A DNA stretch of 64,000 nt from Nostoc sp. CMAA1605 (GTDB lineage Bacteria > Cyanobacteriota > Cyanobacteriia > Cyanobacteriales > Nostocaceae): positions 1 through 64,000 of the forward strand of contig NZ_PJIZ01000005.1 of NCBI RefSeq assembly GCF_021596505.1, written 5' to 3'. Positions 46,113 to 56,139 of this stretch are shown piece after piece. The notes under the pieces were generated by a model. The model did no database searches and was not told where the DNA came from. It saw nothing but the letters and a program-made list of their open reading frames with translations. Both the position numbers and the translations under genes were made by a program. How positions within the stretch are numbered: the stretch's first letter is position 1; every line of letters starts with the position of its first letter.

Positions 46113-46560
46113 ATTGAGGCTGAGTTAGCGATAACGTAACCTACTGGCGTGGCAAGCCTTAGATATTGCATTAAAATTATCTTGTGGGATGGGCTTCTAG
46201 CCCGTCCAGTGCAGGCAAGATGCCTACACCATAAGAACTATATTTTTGCACTACTTTAGCCTTGCCACGCCACTACTGTTTTTTAAAGCATTGAGCCTCC
46301 AGAACCCCGACTTTTTCTAAAAGTCAGGGTTCTTGTTTCTTAAGAATGATTTAGAACTGCCTGATCCCATCAAAATTTTTCGCTATCTTTGCACAAATTA
46401 TCGCCGCCTGACACTTTCTCTACAACATCTGCGTCTATGTAATGTGCGGCATATATAAAAGTAATAAATTTTACGGATTTTATCCTGATATTTCCAGTGC
46501 TATCTTGAACAAACGAATATATACAGACTATCTAAGCGATATTTGCAAGGGTTATAACTT
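46113..46560. other. intergenic region with an inverted-repeat element and a hairpin
   Basis: TGGCGTGGCAAG at about 46144 is repeated inverted (CTTGCCACGCCA) at about 46261, enclosing a palindrome GATGGGCTTCTAGCCCGTCC; the roughly 130-bp unit looks like a MITE-type element without genes. AGAACCCCGACTTTT (46301-46315) with its near-perfect complement at 46319-46333, followed by T-rich DNA, may be the glgA terminator. Confidence 0.55.
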
Positions 46561-47478
46561 GTGAGAAAAAATACTATTCTCCGTGGGTGTACTTATGGCT
46601 TGACAGGATTAATTTCATTAACTGCGGTAGTCATCAGCAATACTACTGCCTTTACTCAAGTCGCAATTCCACAAACACCCTCTTTTAATAACCAATTTAT
46701 CTGGCCTACTACTGGATATATTTCTCAAGGCTTCCGCAAGTATAAACACGAAGGAATCGATATTGCTGGGCCAATTGGCACACCAATTATGGCGGCGGCG
46801 GATGGAATAGTCATGAAAGCAGGCTGGGATGAATGGGGATTAGGAAATGCCATAGAAATCAAACACCCCAATGGGAGTGTCACAGTTTATGGTCATAACA
46901 GCCGTTTACTAGTGAGCAAAGGTCAACAAGTCCAACAAGGTCAAATCATTGCACAAATGGGATCTACTGGTAATAGCACCGGTTCTCATTTACATTTTGA
47001 AATTTACCCCAATGGTAAAGTTGCTTCTGATCCTCAGCGTTTATTGGCCTCATCCATTGCTAGCCATACTCCCCCATATCACATATCTTCTACTGCGGCT
47101 GGTGGCTATCAAATTCATAAACCCCAACCAATTGTCAAACCTTCAGTAACACAAACAGTTTCACCATCCCAAACCATACCAATTCCCATCACTTTGGCAC
47201 CTATTCACAATACAGGCTGCAATGGTGTCTCAGTTGTTCAAGGTGAAACCAAAAATACATTCGTCACAGTTTGCCAAGAAAACGGTCAGTTTTTCTACAT
47301 TGGTCAATTAAAAGAAGATCCTCATCAACCAATCAAAATTCCCGCTTGGAGTGTTGGTCACAACAAATATCAAGCTAATAATGGCAGTTATTCTTACTTA
47401 GTCAGTGCTGATAAAGTGCAAATATTACGTCATGGCAACCAAGTTCGTACTGATACTTTTCATAGTTTCAATAAGTGA
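46561..47478 (+). CDS. M23 family metallopeptidase (LytM/lysostaphin type)
   Basis: 305 residues from a GTG. Signal peptide RGCTYGLTGLISLTAVVISN. Peptidase domain at about 45-160: HEGIDIAGPIGTPI (first His and Asp), VYGHNSRLLVSKGQ and HLHFEIYPNG (second His pair): complete zinc site. A Pro-rich linker and a C-terminal domain of unknown type follow. Periplasmic cell-wall hydrolase. Confidence 0.88.
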   Translation: MRKNTILRGCTYGLTGLISLTAVVISNTTAFTQVAIPQTPSFNNQFIWPTTGYISQGFRKYKHEGIDIAGPIGTPIMAAADGIVMKAGWDEWGLGNAIEIKHPNGSVTVYGHNSRLLVSKGQQVQQGQIIAQMGSTGNSTGSHLHFEIYPNGKVASDPQRLLASSIASHTPPYHISSTAAGGYQIHKPQPIVKPSVTQTVSPSQTIPIPITLAPIHNTGCNGVSVVQGETKNTFVTVCQENGQFFYIGQLKEDPHQPIKIPAWSVGHNKYQANNGSYSYLVSADKVQILRHGNQVRTDTFHSFNK

Positions 47479-47770
47479 AAAACTCAGCTTTTGGTGAGAG
47501 CAAAAATTAAGGTTTTATGACTTTTGTATCAGAGCCACTAATCTCTAAATATTTGCTTGTCTAGTCTCCTTAAATCCACAATAGCATAGACATGATGAAA
47601 AAGAACTGGTGCGATCGCGTCAGTTCTTTTTGCAACAATTTTTATACATTTTCCGCGTATTTAACCTTGGCAACAGCAAAACGCTTTATGATATAAAGTA
47701 GTCAAAATTACACAAACAAAAATATTGTCTGTAAGTTTTTAGTCGTTACCAAAATATAAGGTGTTTACCA

Positions 47771-48607
47771 ATGGAATATATTGCTTATTCCTCTATGGTT
47801 ATTGCCAACGAAGAGGCAAACGGTCAGGCTGAATATATCGACTACGAATTTCCCCAATTCAATTGGAATTGGCAAAAATTACTCAAATCTTCAGCTTGGC
47901 TATCTTTAGCTGGCTGTATGGTATTTTTTGCTGCTATTACCCAAACCCAATCTGCTGTAGCTGCCTATGTCAGAACTAATGGCAGTTGTCTGAATGTACG
48001 TATACAGCCAGAAATGGACGCTAAAGTCGTAGACTGTTTACCAAACGGGACAAACATCACCAGCACTCAAACAGTTAACGGTTTCGTGCGTTTATCTGCT
48101 AATAAATATGTATCTGCAAAGTGGGTGGGTGATATGTCTGCCACCCGTCCCAACAAACCCAATAACAATGCAGGTGTAGGTGGACGCGTTACACTTAGCC
48201 TTGGTTCTAGAGGGGCAGCTGTCGCAGAAGTACAGAAAGTTTTAGGAATTAATCCCACTGGCTATTATGGGCCTGTAACAGCGCGACGAGTCCGAGAATT
48301 TCAAGGCAATAACGACTTGCGCGTTGATGGCGTAGTCGGCCCAGAAACTCGCACTGCTTTATTTAGCACAGCGTCTACAGGCAATATGCCAGACAAACCA
48401 AATCCAGGAACTGGCGGCCCTGTCACCCTCACTCTTGGTTCTAAAGGCGAGGCTGTCTCAGAAGTACAAAAAGCGTTAGGCATTGAACCCACAGGTTATT
48501 ACGGCCCTGTGACAGCAAGAAAAGTCAGAGAATTCCAAGCAAATAACGACTTGCGCGTTGATGGCGTAGTCGGCCCAGAAACTCGCAGTGCGCTACTGCG
48601 AGGATAG
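47771..48607 (+). CDS. SH3b plus two peptidoglycan-binding domains
   Basis: 278 residues. A membrane or signal-anchor segment at about 40-62 (SAWLSLAGCMVFFAAITQTQ), SH3b domain (VRTNGSCLNVRIQPEMDAKV) at 65-115, then two PG_binding_1 units (GYYGPVTARRVREFQGNNDL and GYYGPVTARKVREFQANNDL). Identical 46-nt stretches at 48308 and 48542 show recent internal duplication with a 234-bp period. Cell-wall binding protein without a catalytic domain. Confidence 0.85.
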   Translation: MEYIAYSSMVIANEEANGQAEYIDYEFPQFNWNWQKLLKSSAWLSLAGCMVFFAAITQTQSAVAAYVRTNGSCLNVRIQPEMDAKVVDCLPNGTNITSTQTVNGFVRLSANKYVSAKWVGDMSATRPNKPNNNAGVGGRVTLSLGSRGAAVAEVQKVLGINPTGYYGPVTARRVREFQGNNDLRVDGVVGPETRTALFSTASTGNMPDKPNPGTGGPVTLTLGSKGEAVSEVQKALGIEPTGYYGPVTARKVREFQANNDLRVDGVVGPETRSALLRG

Positions 48608-48675
48608 GGAGTGGAGAGGGGACAAGGGAAACAAGGGAAGGGAGACAAGGAAGATTCTTCCCCAATCCCCAATCC

Positions 48676-49794
48676 CTAATCCCCAATCCCAAAGTATTTT
48701 CTGACAATCTGCAAAATATACTCGGCTGCGTGACCATCTCCGAAGGGATTAATCGCGTTAGCCATTGTTTCGTATGCTGTGGAATTACTGAGTAATTCAC
48801 CCGCCGCCGCCGCAATACTGTCGCTAGCAGTACCTACTAGTTTTGCTGTACCCGCAGCCACCGCTTCCGGTCTTTCTGTGGTTTCTCTGAGGACTAACAC
48901 TGGTTTTCCCAAGCTGGGTGCTTCTTCTTGTAAACCACCGGAATCAGTCAACAGAAAATGCGATCGCCCAATTGCTCCCACTAGTTCGGCATAATCTAGT
49001 GGTTCAGTTAGAAATACACGCGGATGATCGCCTAATAATGCTTGCAATGGTTCTCGTACCGTGGGATTGCGATGTAAGGGTAACAGTAAAGCCGTATCAG
49101 GGAAATTATTTAAGATTTGTAAAAAACCTTGGGCGATCGCTTGCAGAGGTTCTCCCCAATTTTCCCGACGATGCACAGTCGCCAGCAAAGTCCGGTAAGA
49201 ATTCCAATCCAAACCAGGAATATTGCAAGCAGGTTGAGTTGCAGCCACATTTAACAGTGCATCAATCACTGTGTTTCCCGTCAAATGAATTTCCCCCAAC
49301 ACCCCAGAACGTGCCAAATTTTCCACAGCCAACGCTGTAGGGGCAAAATGTAACTGCGTCAGTTGAGAAATTAATCGGCGGTTAGCTTCCTCTGGATAAG
49401 GATTATAGATATTATCAGTTCTTAAACCAGCCTCCACATGACCAACAGGAATTTTTTGATAAAATGCCGCCAAAGTCGCGGCAAAAGCCGTAGTCGTGTC
49501 ACCTTGAACAATCACAAAATCCGGCTTATTTTCTAAAAATAACTGTTCTAAACCTCGTAAACTCCGGCAAGTAATATCACTCAAAGATTGCTGCGGCTGC
49601 ATAATCTCCAAATCATAATTTGCCTTCAAATTGAACAGCTGCATCACCTGCTCAACCATCTCTCGATGTTGTCCAGTTAAAATCACCTGCAAATCAAAGT
49701 CCGGTGCGTCCTGAAACAACTGAATTACCGGAGCTAACTTAATCGCCTCTGGACGAGTTCCCAAGATAATGCAAACACGTTTTTGATTAGTCAT
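48676..49794 (-). CDS. wecB: UDP-N-acetylglucosamine 2-epimerase (non-hydrolysing)
   Basis: 372 residues. Interconverts UDP-GlcNAc and UDP-ManNAc for surface polysaccharides. VCIILGTRPEAIKLAPVI, VQGDTTTAFAATLAAFY, VGHVEAGLRT, YPEEANRRLI, TVHRRENWGEPL, LTDSGGLQEEAPSLGKPVLV. Start ATG 49792-49794. Confidence 0.94.
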   Translation of the reverse strand: MTNQKRVCIILGTRPEAIKLAPVIQLFQDAPDFDLQVILTGQHREMVEQVMQLFNLKANYDLEIMQPQQSLSDITCRSLRGLEQLFLENKPDFVIVQGDTTTAFAATLAAFYQKIPVGHVEAGLRTDNIYNPYPEEANRRLISQLTQLHFAPTALAVENLARSGVLGEIHLTGNTVIDALLNVAATQPACNIPGLDWNSYRTLLATVHRRENWGEPLQAIAQGFLQILNNFPDTALLLPLHRNPTVREPLQALLGDHPRVFLTEPLDYAELVGAIGRSHFLLTDSGGLQEEAPSLGKPVLVLRETTERPEAVAAGTAKLVGTASDSIAAAAGELLSNSTAYETMANAINPFGDGHAAEYILQIVRKYFGIGD

Positions 49795-49888
49795 TAGTCA
49801 ATAGTCATTAGTCAATAGTCATTAGTCAATAGTCATTAGTCAATAGTCATTAGTCAATAGTCATTAGTCAATAGTCATTAGTCATTAG
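49793..49888. repeat. heptanucleotide tandem repeat
   Basis: About thirteen alternating GTCATTA and GTCAATA units upstream of wecB. Confidence 0.85.
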
Positions 49889-49948
49889 TTATTGTTTTTC
49901 TTCCTCTGTTACCCCTACACCCCTATTCCCTAATTCCCCCAAACACGA

Positions 49949-49971
49949 AAAAACCCGGCTTAACCGGGCAG
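49949..49971 (-). terminator. terminator of the small membrane protein gene
   Basis: CCCGG-CTTAA-CCGGG (49955-49969); read on the minus strand it is followed by six T. Confidence 0.75.
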
Positions 49972-50003
49972 ATGCTTTTTGTCGAATTTTTTGGGATAAC
50001 TAA

Positions 50004-50381
50004 CTACATTTTGAGGTCGCAAGTTAGTGGGCAAGAGGCATATACAGTTGTTTGCAGTTGCTCTGCTTCTCCGCCGTGTAACCAGCTCAACCATTGAACT
50101 TCTGTTGGATGTACACCTTTCATGGTCAGCACACCTGCACCAATTAAAACGGACATCACATTAAACATAATCAAACCACCTGCAACAAGTAATACTGCGC
50201 TAACAGGCATTACAGATTGCAGAACAATCGACAACAAACATCCGACCGTAGCCATTAATACAACCAAAGGAAACCCGACAACCAACAAGCATACTGCCAA
50301 TGTAAAAGTCCATATCAAAAAACTTTTAATCATTAACAAGGAGTAGGTCTTTCCGAGATTAGAACTCTGAGCCAAAACCAT
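50004..50381 (-). CDS. small membrane protein, unknown
   Basis: 125 residues from ATG 50379-50381, fixed by AGGAGG six bases upstream. Two or three hydrophobic segments (SFLIWTFTLAVCLLVVGF; VVLMATVGCLLSIVLQ; SAVLLVAGGLIMFNVMSVLI), then a soluble tail with VQWLSWLHGG. I do not recognise a family. Confidence 0.65.
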   Translation of the reverse strand: MVLAQSSNLGKTYSLLMIKSFLIWTFTLAVCLLVVGFPLVVLMATVGCLLSIVLQSVMPVSAVLLVAGGLIMFNVMSVLIGAGVLTMKGVHPTEVQWLSWLHGGEAEQLQTTVYASCPLTCDLKM

Positions 50382-51093
50382 GACTTTTCCTCCTAAGTAC
50401 ACAGCAAAATTTAATTTCAGTAATATCTCGCTTGAGCAAGCAACTGAATGATTCAATGAAGTTTCAGTATATAAAACTCATCCGCAAAAATGAGGGTTTA
50501 TTTATTAAACTTTACAATTAATTTTTTGTAACTATGAATGTAAAGTTAAGTTCACATTTCACCATAAATCCCACTTTTAATATCTATCTTCAGGCATACC
50601 AGCTAAAAATCATTTGACCAAAAAGTTTATTTCAGGCTTGTGAGCAGCATTATGCTTAACACTTCTTATAAAAAATGGCGATTTTTCTCATAATTGTCTC
50701 AACGGACTCAACAAATTATCTACGGATGATTTCACTGTTAACTGCTAGTCACTTGTAGTGAACACAGCCACACTTCTCTCATTTAATTTCTCATTTAAAA
50801 TATTGCTGCCTCAGTAACGTATTTTCCTGCATTATCAAACACTATTTATTAACAATATATTTACTGAGGTTTTTTCTGAAACTCTTAAGCTAAACCAGTT
50901 TATGTATAGTTATTTTTTTTGTTTTTATTTTAGCGTCATAAACTATACAAAGCCAACAAAAGCAATGTAACAGAGTGTTACGGAACCCTCTCACATTAGT
51001 CAGAAGCCTGAAGTTCCCTATTTTCTAAATTCCCCAGCCGTTGAGCCAAGATTTCTACTCATTCCCTGTTTGACTGCGAAATTCTAAAGATAT
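50382..51093. other. AT-rich region upstream of pilT with a GTA-N9-TAC palindrome
   Basis: No gene seen. GTAACA-GAG-TGTTAC at 50967-50981 is a perfect 6+6 palindrome 113 bases before the pilT ATG; it is close to the NtcA box (GTA-N8/9-TAC). Confidence 0.45.
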
Positions 51094-52401
51094 ATGACAG
51101 AACCAGCCAATTCCTCCAATCCAAACTCTGTGACTGTGAAAAATGTGCCGCCAGCACCACCGCCACCGCCACCACCCCCAAATGTGATGACGCAACGCCA
51201 ATATACCCAAACATTGGATATGTCTTCAGTCAATAGAAGTGGCGGACAAGCCGCACCACCTCCCCCAGTTCCAGCTCCTCCTGCGGCGGCGCACCGTCCA
51301 GGAATGCCACCACCAATGCCTGCTGCCAGTCCTGCCAGTACAGGGCTAACTTTAGGTGAGATTATCAAGGAAGCCTTTGATAAAGGTTATTCAGATATTC
51401 ACTTAGGAGTAGGTGAAGTACCCCGCTTTCGTAGCCGAGGAGAGATTACCCCTACAGACTACCCAGAAACGGATAAAGCCATCTTCATGAGTTGGTTGCG
51501 AGAGGTAATGAATGAGGCAGAAATTCAAAGATTCCAAGAACATTTAGAATTTGATGGTGCGACTCAGTACGAATTTGCCCGTGTTCGGATTAACGTCTTT
51601 GACTCGCTCAAAGGCTATGCAATGGTACTGCGGTTGATTCCTTTAAAAATTCTGTCTATTGATCAATTAAGATTACCGCCTGTCTTCCGTGATATTTGTC
51701 ATTATCACAAAGGCTTAATTCTAGTCACGGGCCCCACGGGTTCTGGTAAATCCACAACAATGGCAGCCATGATTGACTACATCAACCGAGAAATGGCTAA
51801 ACACATCATCACCATTGAAGACCCTGTGGAATTTGTCCATCAAAGCCGTAAATCTTTAGTAAAGCAACGGGAAGTAGGGATGCACACCCGAAAATTCGAT
51901 AATGCCTTAAAGGCAGCTTTGCGGGAAGACCCAGATTTGATTCTGGTGGGTGAAATGCGGGACAAAGAAACCGTTAACACAGCTTTAAAAGCGGCTCAAA
52001 CTGGTCACTTAGTCATGGGAACTCTGCACACCAACAGTGCGGTAAAAACCATTGAACGGATTTTGAACCTCTATTCAGGTGAAGAACAAGATGCGATGCG
52101 GGTAGCACTGGCAGAATCTTTAGTGGCAGTCATTGCTCAAGGCTTGTGCCGGACAACTGACGGCAAGCGGGCAGCTTTCCACGATATCCTGATTAATACA
52201 GAGGCAATCAAAGAATGGATCAAAGATGGTAAGTATGATGAAATTACCGAATTGATGAAGCAAGCTGGTTTTGACGGTATGATTACTATGAACCAGTCGT
52301 TGCTCAACCTTTATCAAGAAGGTCGCATCACTGAAGAAACAGCCTTAGAAATGTCTCCAACGCCTAATGAAATGGCTCAGTTCCTCCGAGGAAGAGTTTA
52401 A
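51094..52401 (+). CDS. pilT: PilT/PilU-type twitching motility ATPase
   Basis: 435 residues. A Pro-rich N-terminal extension of about 85 residues precedes the GspE/PilT fold. Walker A VTGPTGSGKSTT, ASP box ITIEDPVEFVHQ, Walker B DPDLILVGEMRD, His box TGHLVMGTLHTNSA. It drives type IV pilus retraction, hence phototaxis and DNA uptake; in Nostoc, hormogonium motility. The Pro-rich part may come from slippage at the GCCACC/CCGCCA repeats (51150-51180, 51260-51330). Confidence 0.9.
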   Translation: MTEPANSSNPNSVTVKNVPPAPPPPPPPPNVMTQRQYTQTLDMSSVNRSGGQAAPPPPVPAPPAAAHRPGMPPPMPAASPASTGLTLGEIIKEAFDKGYSDIHLGVGEVPRFRSRGEITPTDYPETDKAIFMSWLREVMNEAEIQRFQEHLEFDGATQYEFARVRINVFDSLKGYAMVLRLIPLKILSIDQLRLPPVFRDICHYHKGLILVTGPTGSGKSTTMAAMIDYINREMAKHIITIEDPVEFVHQSRKSLVKQREVGMHTRKFDNALKAALREDPDLILVGEMRDKETVNTALKAAQTGHLVMGTLHTNSAVKTIERILNLYSGEEQDAMRVALAESLVAVIAQGLCRTTDGKRAAFHDILINTEAIKEWIKDGKYDEITELMKQAGFDGMITMNQSLLNLYQEGRITEETALEMSPTPNEMAQFLRGRV

Positions 52402-52523
52402 GGTAGGGGTGTAAGGGTATAGGGGTGTAAGGGTGTAAGGGTGTAGAAAAGATTTTACCCCATGCCCCATGCCCCATAACCCATGCCCCAGTCCCCAGTC
52501 CCCAGTCCCCTAAAGAAATTAAC

Positions 52524-53312
52524 TTGACTACAGATAAGCTATTTCAACCTCAGTTATTCAAGGGAATTGCCCTATTCACACCAGGAGGAGATTTAATTTA
52601 CTGTATTGACCCTGATAAGCAAGGTCGATGGCATTCGCATCTATGTACTGCTTTGCAAGAAATTCTTGATTTACCAGAACCGCCTCATTTTCTGGTTCCT
52701 TGTTATACAGCTACTATTGACCACTGGTTAGATCCGCAAACCCAGCAAGTCAAGACATTCGCGGAAGCTTATCCATTGGTGATTAAGCATCAAGCTATAT
52801 TAAATGCAATTTTTGAGACTCATGACTTGGTATGGCAACCTGCGCCGTGGCAGGATGGATTGTGCGATCGCATGGTACTATCCACCTATCAATCCGCATT
52901 TCCTCAACTCTGGGAAGAACATGATCTAGTCGTCAATTTAGACCTTTCTGAACCAGCACCAAGATATTACCCTCCAGCTAGACCAATACAAAAGACTCAA
53001 ATTAAGCCCTATGTGCTGCGTTTATTTGTCGCCGGACATAGTGCCAATACAGAACGTATCCTGAAGAATCTACATGAACAATTAGAGCGATCGCTAGGAT
53101 ACCCCTACACCATGAAAGTCATTGATGTTTTAACGAATCCAGAACAAGCAGAAATTGATCAAGTATCTGCCACTCCCACCCTAGTAAAAGTTTGGCCTCA
53201 TCCCATTCGCCGTCTAGTTGGTGATTTAGATAATCCCGAAAAAACTTCTACAAATGCTAGGAGCGAAAGAGAATTTGTGAGTGATGAGTGGGGAGTGCTG
53301 AGTGCTGAGTAG
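52524..53312 (+). CDS. KaiB-like domain protein
   Basis: 262 residues from TTG 52524; no ATG precedes it within the frame's plausible range. The N-terminal 160 residues (IALFTPGGDLIYCIDPDKQG) are unrecognised. About 165-245 is a KaiB/SasA-type thioredoxin-like domain: YVLRLFVAGHSANTERILKN, TMKVIDVLTNPEQAE, ATPTLVKVWPHPIRRLVGDL. A clock-output or stress role is inferred from the domain only. The C-terminal tail runs into STRR repeat DNA (VSDEWGVLSAE). Confidence 0.8.
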   Translation: MTTDKLFQPQLFKGIALFTPGGDLIYCIDPDKQGRWHSHLCTALQEILDLPEPPHFLVPCYTATIDHWLDPQTQQVKTFAEAYPLVIKHQAILNAIFETHDLVWQPAPWQDGLCDRMVLSTYQSAFPQLWEEHDLVVNLDLSEPAPRYYPPARPIQKTQIKPYVLRLFVAGHSANTERILKNLHEQLERSLGYPYTMKVIDVLTNPEQAEIDQVSATPTLVKVWPHPIRRLVGDLDNPEKTSTNARSEREFVSDEWGVLSAE

Positions 53313-53388
53313 TGAGTGATGAGTGATGAGTGATGAGTGCTGAGTGATGAGTGCTGAGTGATGAGTGATGAGTGCTGAGTGATGAGTG
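53280..53388. repeat. heptanucleotide tandem repeat
   Basis: GAGTGAT and GAGTGCT units, about fifteen copies, beginning inside the 3' end of the KaiB-like gene. Confidence 0.85.
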
Positions 53389-53551
53389 GGGTGTTGAATC
53401 AAGTCAAGAAATCTTGAACTTTTAGCGAATAAATCTAGGTTTCAGGTAATCTATGTGCGCTTATCACTCAAACACTCGGTTGTCAATGAGTAAATCTTTC
53501 ATATACTGGGATGTATAGTAAAGATAAACTTTTGTAAAGCGAGGACTAGGA

Positions 53552-55030
53552 ATGTACATAGTACAGATTGCCTCGGAATGCGCTCCTGTAATTAAGGCAG
53601 GAGGTTTAGGGGATGTCGTTTACGGTTTGAGTCGAGAATTAGACATTCGGGGCAATTGCGTCGAACTAATTTTACCCAAGTATGATTGTATGCGTTACGA
53701 CCATATTTGGGGACTACATGAGGCTTACTTAAATTTGTCCGTGCCTTGGTTTGGTGGCGCAATTCACTGCACCGTATACTGTGGTTGGGTACATGGGCGA
53801 GTGTGTTTCTTCATTGAACCCCACTCAGAAGATAATTTCTTTAATCGTGGTTGCTACTACGGTTGTGACGATGATGATATGCGCTTTGCCTTCTTTAGCA
53901 AAGCGGCTTTAGAATTCCTCCATCAGAGCAATAAGCGTCCTGACATCATCCACTGTCATGATTGGCAAACAGGCTTAGTTCCCGTCATGCTGTATGAGAT
54001 TTACAAATATCATGGCATGGCAAATCAACGGGTTTGTTACACCATCCACAACTTTAAACATCAAGGAATTGGTGGCGCAAAAACTCTTTGGGCTACAGGT
54101 TTAAATCGAGAGTCCTATTACTTCCAATACGATAAGCTGCGTGACAACTTCAACCCCTTTGCGTTGAACTACATGAAAGGAGGGATTGTTTACTCCAATG
54201 CAGTCACAACAGTTTCACCCCACCATGCCCTAGAAGCTCAACATACAGAAGTCGGCTGTGGTTTAGGCCATACGTTGCATTTGCAGCGAGATAAATTTAA
54301 AGGGGTACTCAACGGTATTGATTACGATTTTTGGAATCCAGAAATTGACCGTTACATACCGTATAACTACACTGCCGACGATTTTGAACAAAAAATATAT
54401 AACAAAAAAGCTTTGCGTGAGCGATTAATGCTCCGCGCCTCCGATAAACCCATCATTGCTTATATCGGTCGATTAGATCATCAAAAAGGTGTGCATCTTG
54501 TCCACCACGCCATTTATCATTCCCTGAATAAAGAAGCACAATTTGTCTTACTAGGTTCAGCCACGGAACCTGGAATTAACGACCATTTTCGTCATGAAAA
54601 AGCATTTTTGAATAGTAACCCAGATGTTCATTTAGAACTGGGCTTTAATGAAGAATTATCTCACCTCATCTATGCTGGAGCGGACATGATTGTTGTTCCC
54701 AGCAATTATGAACCCTGTGGTTTAACCCAGATGATTGGGTTAAAGTATGGGACTGTTCCTATCGTGCGGGGCGTTGGTGGATTGGTGAACACAGTATTTG
54801 ACCGTGATTACGACCCAGATTTACCAGCAGAAAAACGTAATGGTTATGTCTTTTATCAAACCGATAATAATGCTTTAGAATCAGCAATGAATCGGGCAAT
54901 TGACTTGTGGTATAAGACCCCTGAAGAGTTTCAAAAACTAGCTACTCAGGGTATGAAATATGACTACTCGTGGAATTACCCAGGCACAGAATACTTAAGT
55001 ATTTACGACTGGATTAGATATAAGTGGTAA
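53552..55030 (+). CDS. second glycogen synthase (GT5)
   Basis: 492 residues. IKAGGLGDVVYGLSREL (the KxGG site is KAGG), [65 protein letters not shown]: all GT5 blocks present. Cyanobacteria often carry two isoforms that differ in processivity; this is the longer, more divergent type. A terminator follows at 55052. Confidence 0.92.
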   Translation: MYIVQIASECAPVIKAGGLGDVVYGLSRELDIRGNCVELILPKYDCMRYDHIWGLHEAYLNLSVPWFGGAIHCTVYCGWVHGRVCFFIEPHSEDNFFNRGCYYGCDDDDMRFAFFSKAALEFLHQSNKRPDIIHCHDWQTGLVPVMLYEIYKYHGMANQRVCYTIHNFKHQGIGGAKTLWATGLNRESYYFQYDKLRDNFNPFALNYMKGGIVYSNAVTTVSPHHALEAQHTEVGCGLGHTLHLQRDKFKGVLNGIDYDFWNPEIDRYIPYNYTADDFEQKIYNKKALRERLMLRASDKPIIAYIGRLDHQKGVHLVHHAIYHSLNKEAQFVLLGSATEPGINDHFRHEKAFLNSNPDVHLELGFNEELSHLIYAGADMIVVPSNYEPCGLTQMIGLKYGTVPIVRGVGGLVNTVFDRDYDPDLPAEKRNGYVFYQTDNNALESAMNRAIDLWYKTPEEFQKLATQGMKYDYSWNYPGTEYLSIYDWIRYKW

Positions 55031-55051
55031 TCCCACTGTATTTATGTAATT

Positions 55052-55084
55052 AAGCCAGTAAACTTATATTACTGGCTTTTTTAT
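55052..55084 (+). terminator. terminator after the second glgA
   Basis: AAGCCAGTAA (55052-55061) pairs with TTACTGGCTT (55069-55078), followed by TTTTTATT. Confidence 0.85.
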
Positions 55085-55592
55085 TGGTTAACTCTAGGCA
55101 ATTTCAAGAAAGCAATCGCTTGATTTAAAACAGAGTATCATAGTTAATTAATCATCCACAAACCCAAATAAAACCGACAAAAGCCACCCTAGAAAAACTG
55201 ATTAAACTTCTTATCAACCGGAAAATTGCTGTAAATATAAAGAAATATAAAATTTTGTTGTTGTTAACACAGACGGATTGATCAATCAGCCCAGAGATAT
55301 AAAAATTCTTTACCATGACGGTGCAGTATCAACATAACAGATTGCAGATAGAAGGAAACTCAACTTCAATAACAAAAAATATACCCAGAGAAAATTAACC
55401 TTCCTATTCTTTCCTAATATCGCTCAGACACAGAACGTAGTACAGCAGAACTTATTGTTTTCGACTCGATAATCATGATTAAAAAAAAGCTAAATCTTGC
55501 AATCTTTTTACGTGATTTTGCTATCATAAGTAGTTTTACTTTCGTACTGGTGACATAATTTACCTAGATATGCAGTCTTCCTTCAAAATTTA

Positions 55593-55608
55593 AGTGATAA
55601 CAATCACA
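55593..55608. promoter_or_regulatory. CRP-type palindrome
   Basis: AGTGATAACAATCACA: GTGA-N6-TCACA, one base from the TGTGA-N6-TCACA consensus used by cyanobacterial cAMP receptor proteins. It lies about 100 bases upstream of a terminator with no gene between. Confidence 0.5.
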
Positions 55609-55629
55609 TAGATTTATGATTAAGATCCT

Positions 55630-55743
55630 TGGATATCCGTGAACAAATTGAGATGATTACCTCATTACTGAACTCTAGCCGAGTCATTAATAGGGAACAC
55701 ACTAATTGCCGACAGTCTTGTGAACAAGGTTGTCGGCTTTTTG
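55630..55743 (+). ncRNA. candidate small RNA ended by a strong terminator
   Basis: No open frame of note lies between the CRP-like site and the terminator at 55708-55742. The 5' end is a guess from the TATGAT at 55615-55620. I do not see signatures of 6S RNA, Yfr1 or Yfr2. Confidence 0.35.
55708..55743 (+). terminator. orphan intrinsic terminator
   Basis: GCCGACA (55708-55714) with TGTCGGC (55731-55737), inner CTTG-TGAA-CAAG, then TTTTTG. No coding gene ends nearby. Confidence 0.85.
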
Positions 55744-55787
55744 TTTGTATGGGGACTGGGGATTGGGGATTGGGGATAGGGTAGAAG

Positions 55788-55965
55788 TAATGAGTGCTGA
55801 GTGCTGAGTAATGAGTAATGACTAATGAGTGCTGAGTGCTGAGTGCTGTTAGCGGTAGCGCGGCGTTTAGCCAGTGCTGACTAATGACTAATGACTAATG
55901 ACTAATGACTATTGACTATTGACTAATGACTATTGACTAATGACTAATGACTATTGACCATTGAC
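55788..55965. repeat. heptanucleotide tandem repeats
   Basis: GAGTGCT, GAGTAAT, GACTAAT and GACTATT units; about 25 copies in all, interrupted near 55852-55870 by a GCGGTAGCGCGGCG segment. Confidence 0.85.
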
Positions 55966-56139
55966 TAAATAAAATTTCCCCACCTCTGGTTGGTAACTTG
56001 ACACAGAACTGGCCACAGCCACAACCAAATGTGGGGAGGTATGATCAAATTGGAGATTTTATCGATGTATGAGGTTAAGACTTCACACTCAATCTAGTAG
56101 ATTAGAAGCACAGTTGTAGAACCAGCTTAAACTTAATTA

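Noticed and set aside
46144-46275. Insertion sequence
   Set aside because: Has inverted ends but no transposase and only about 130 bp; listed as a MITE-like repeat.
51084-51368. Gly-rich minus-strand ORF
   Set aside because: Complement of the Pro-rich N-terminus of pilT.
55316-55399. 27-codon ORF (MTVQYQHNRLQIEGNS...)
   Set aside because: No clear ribosome site and nothing to support coding; kept only as a possible micro-ORF.
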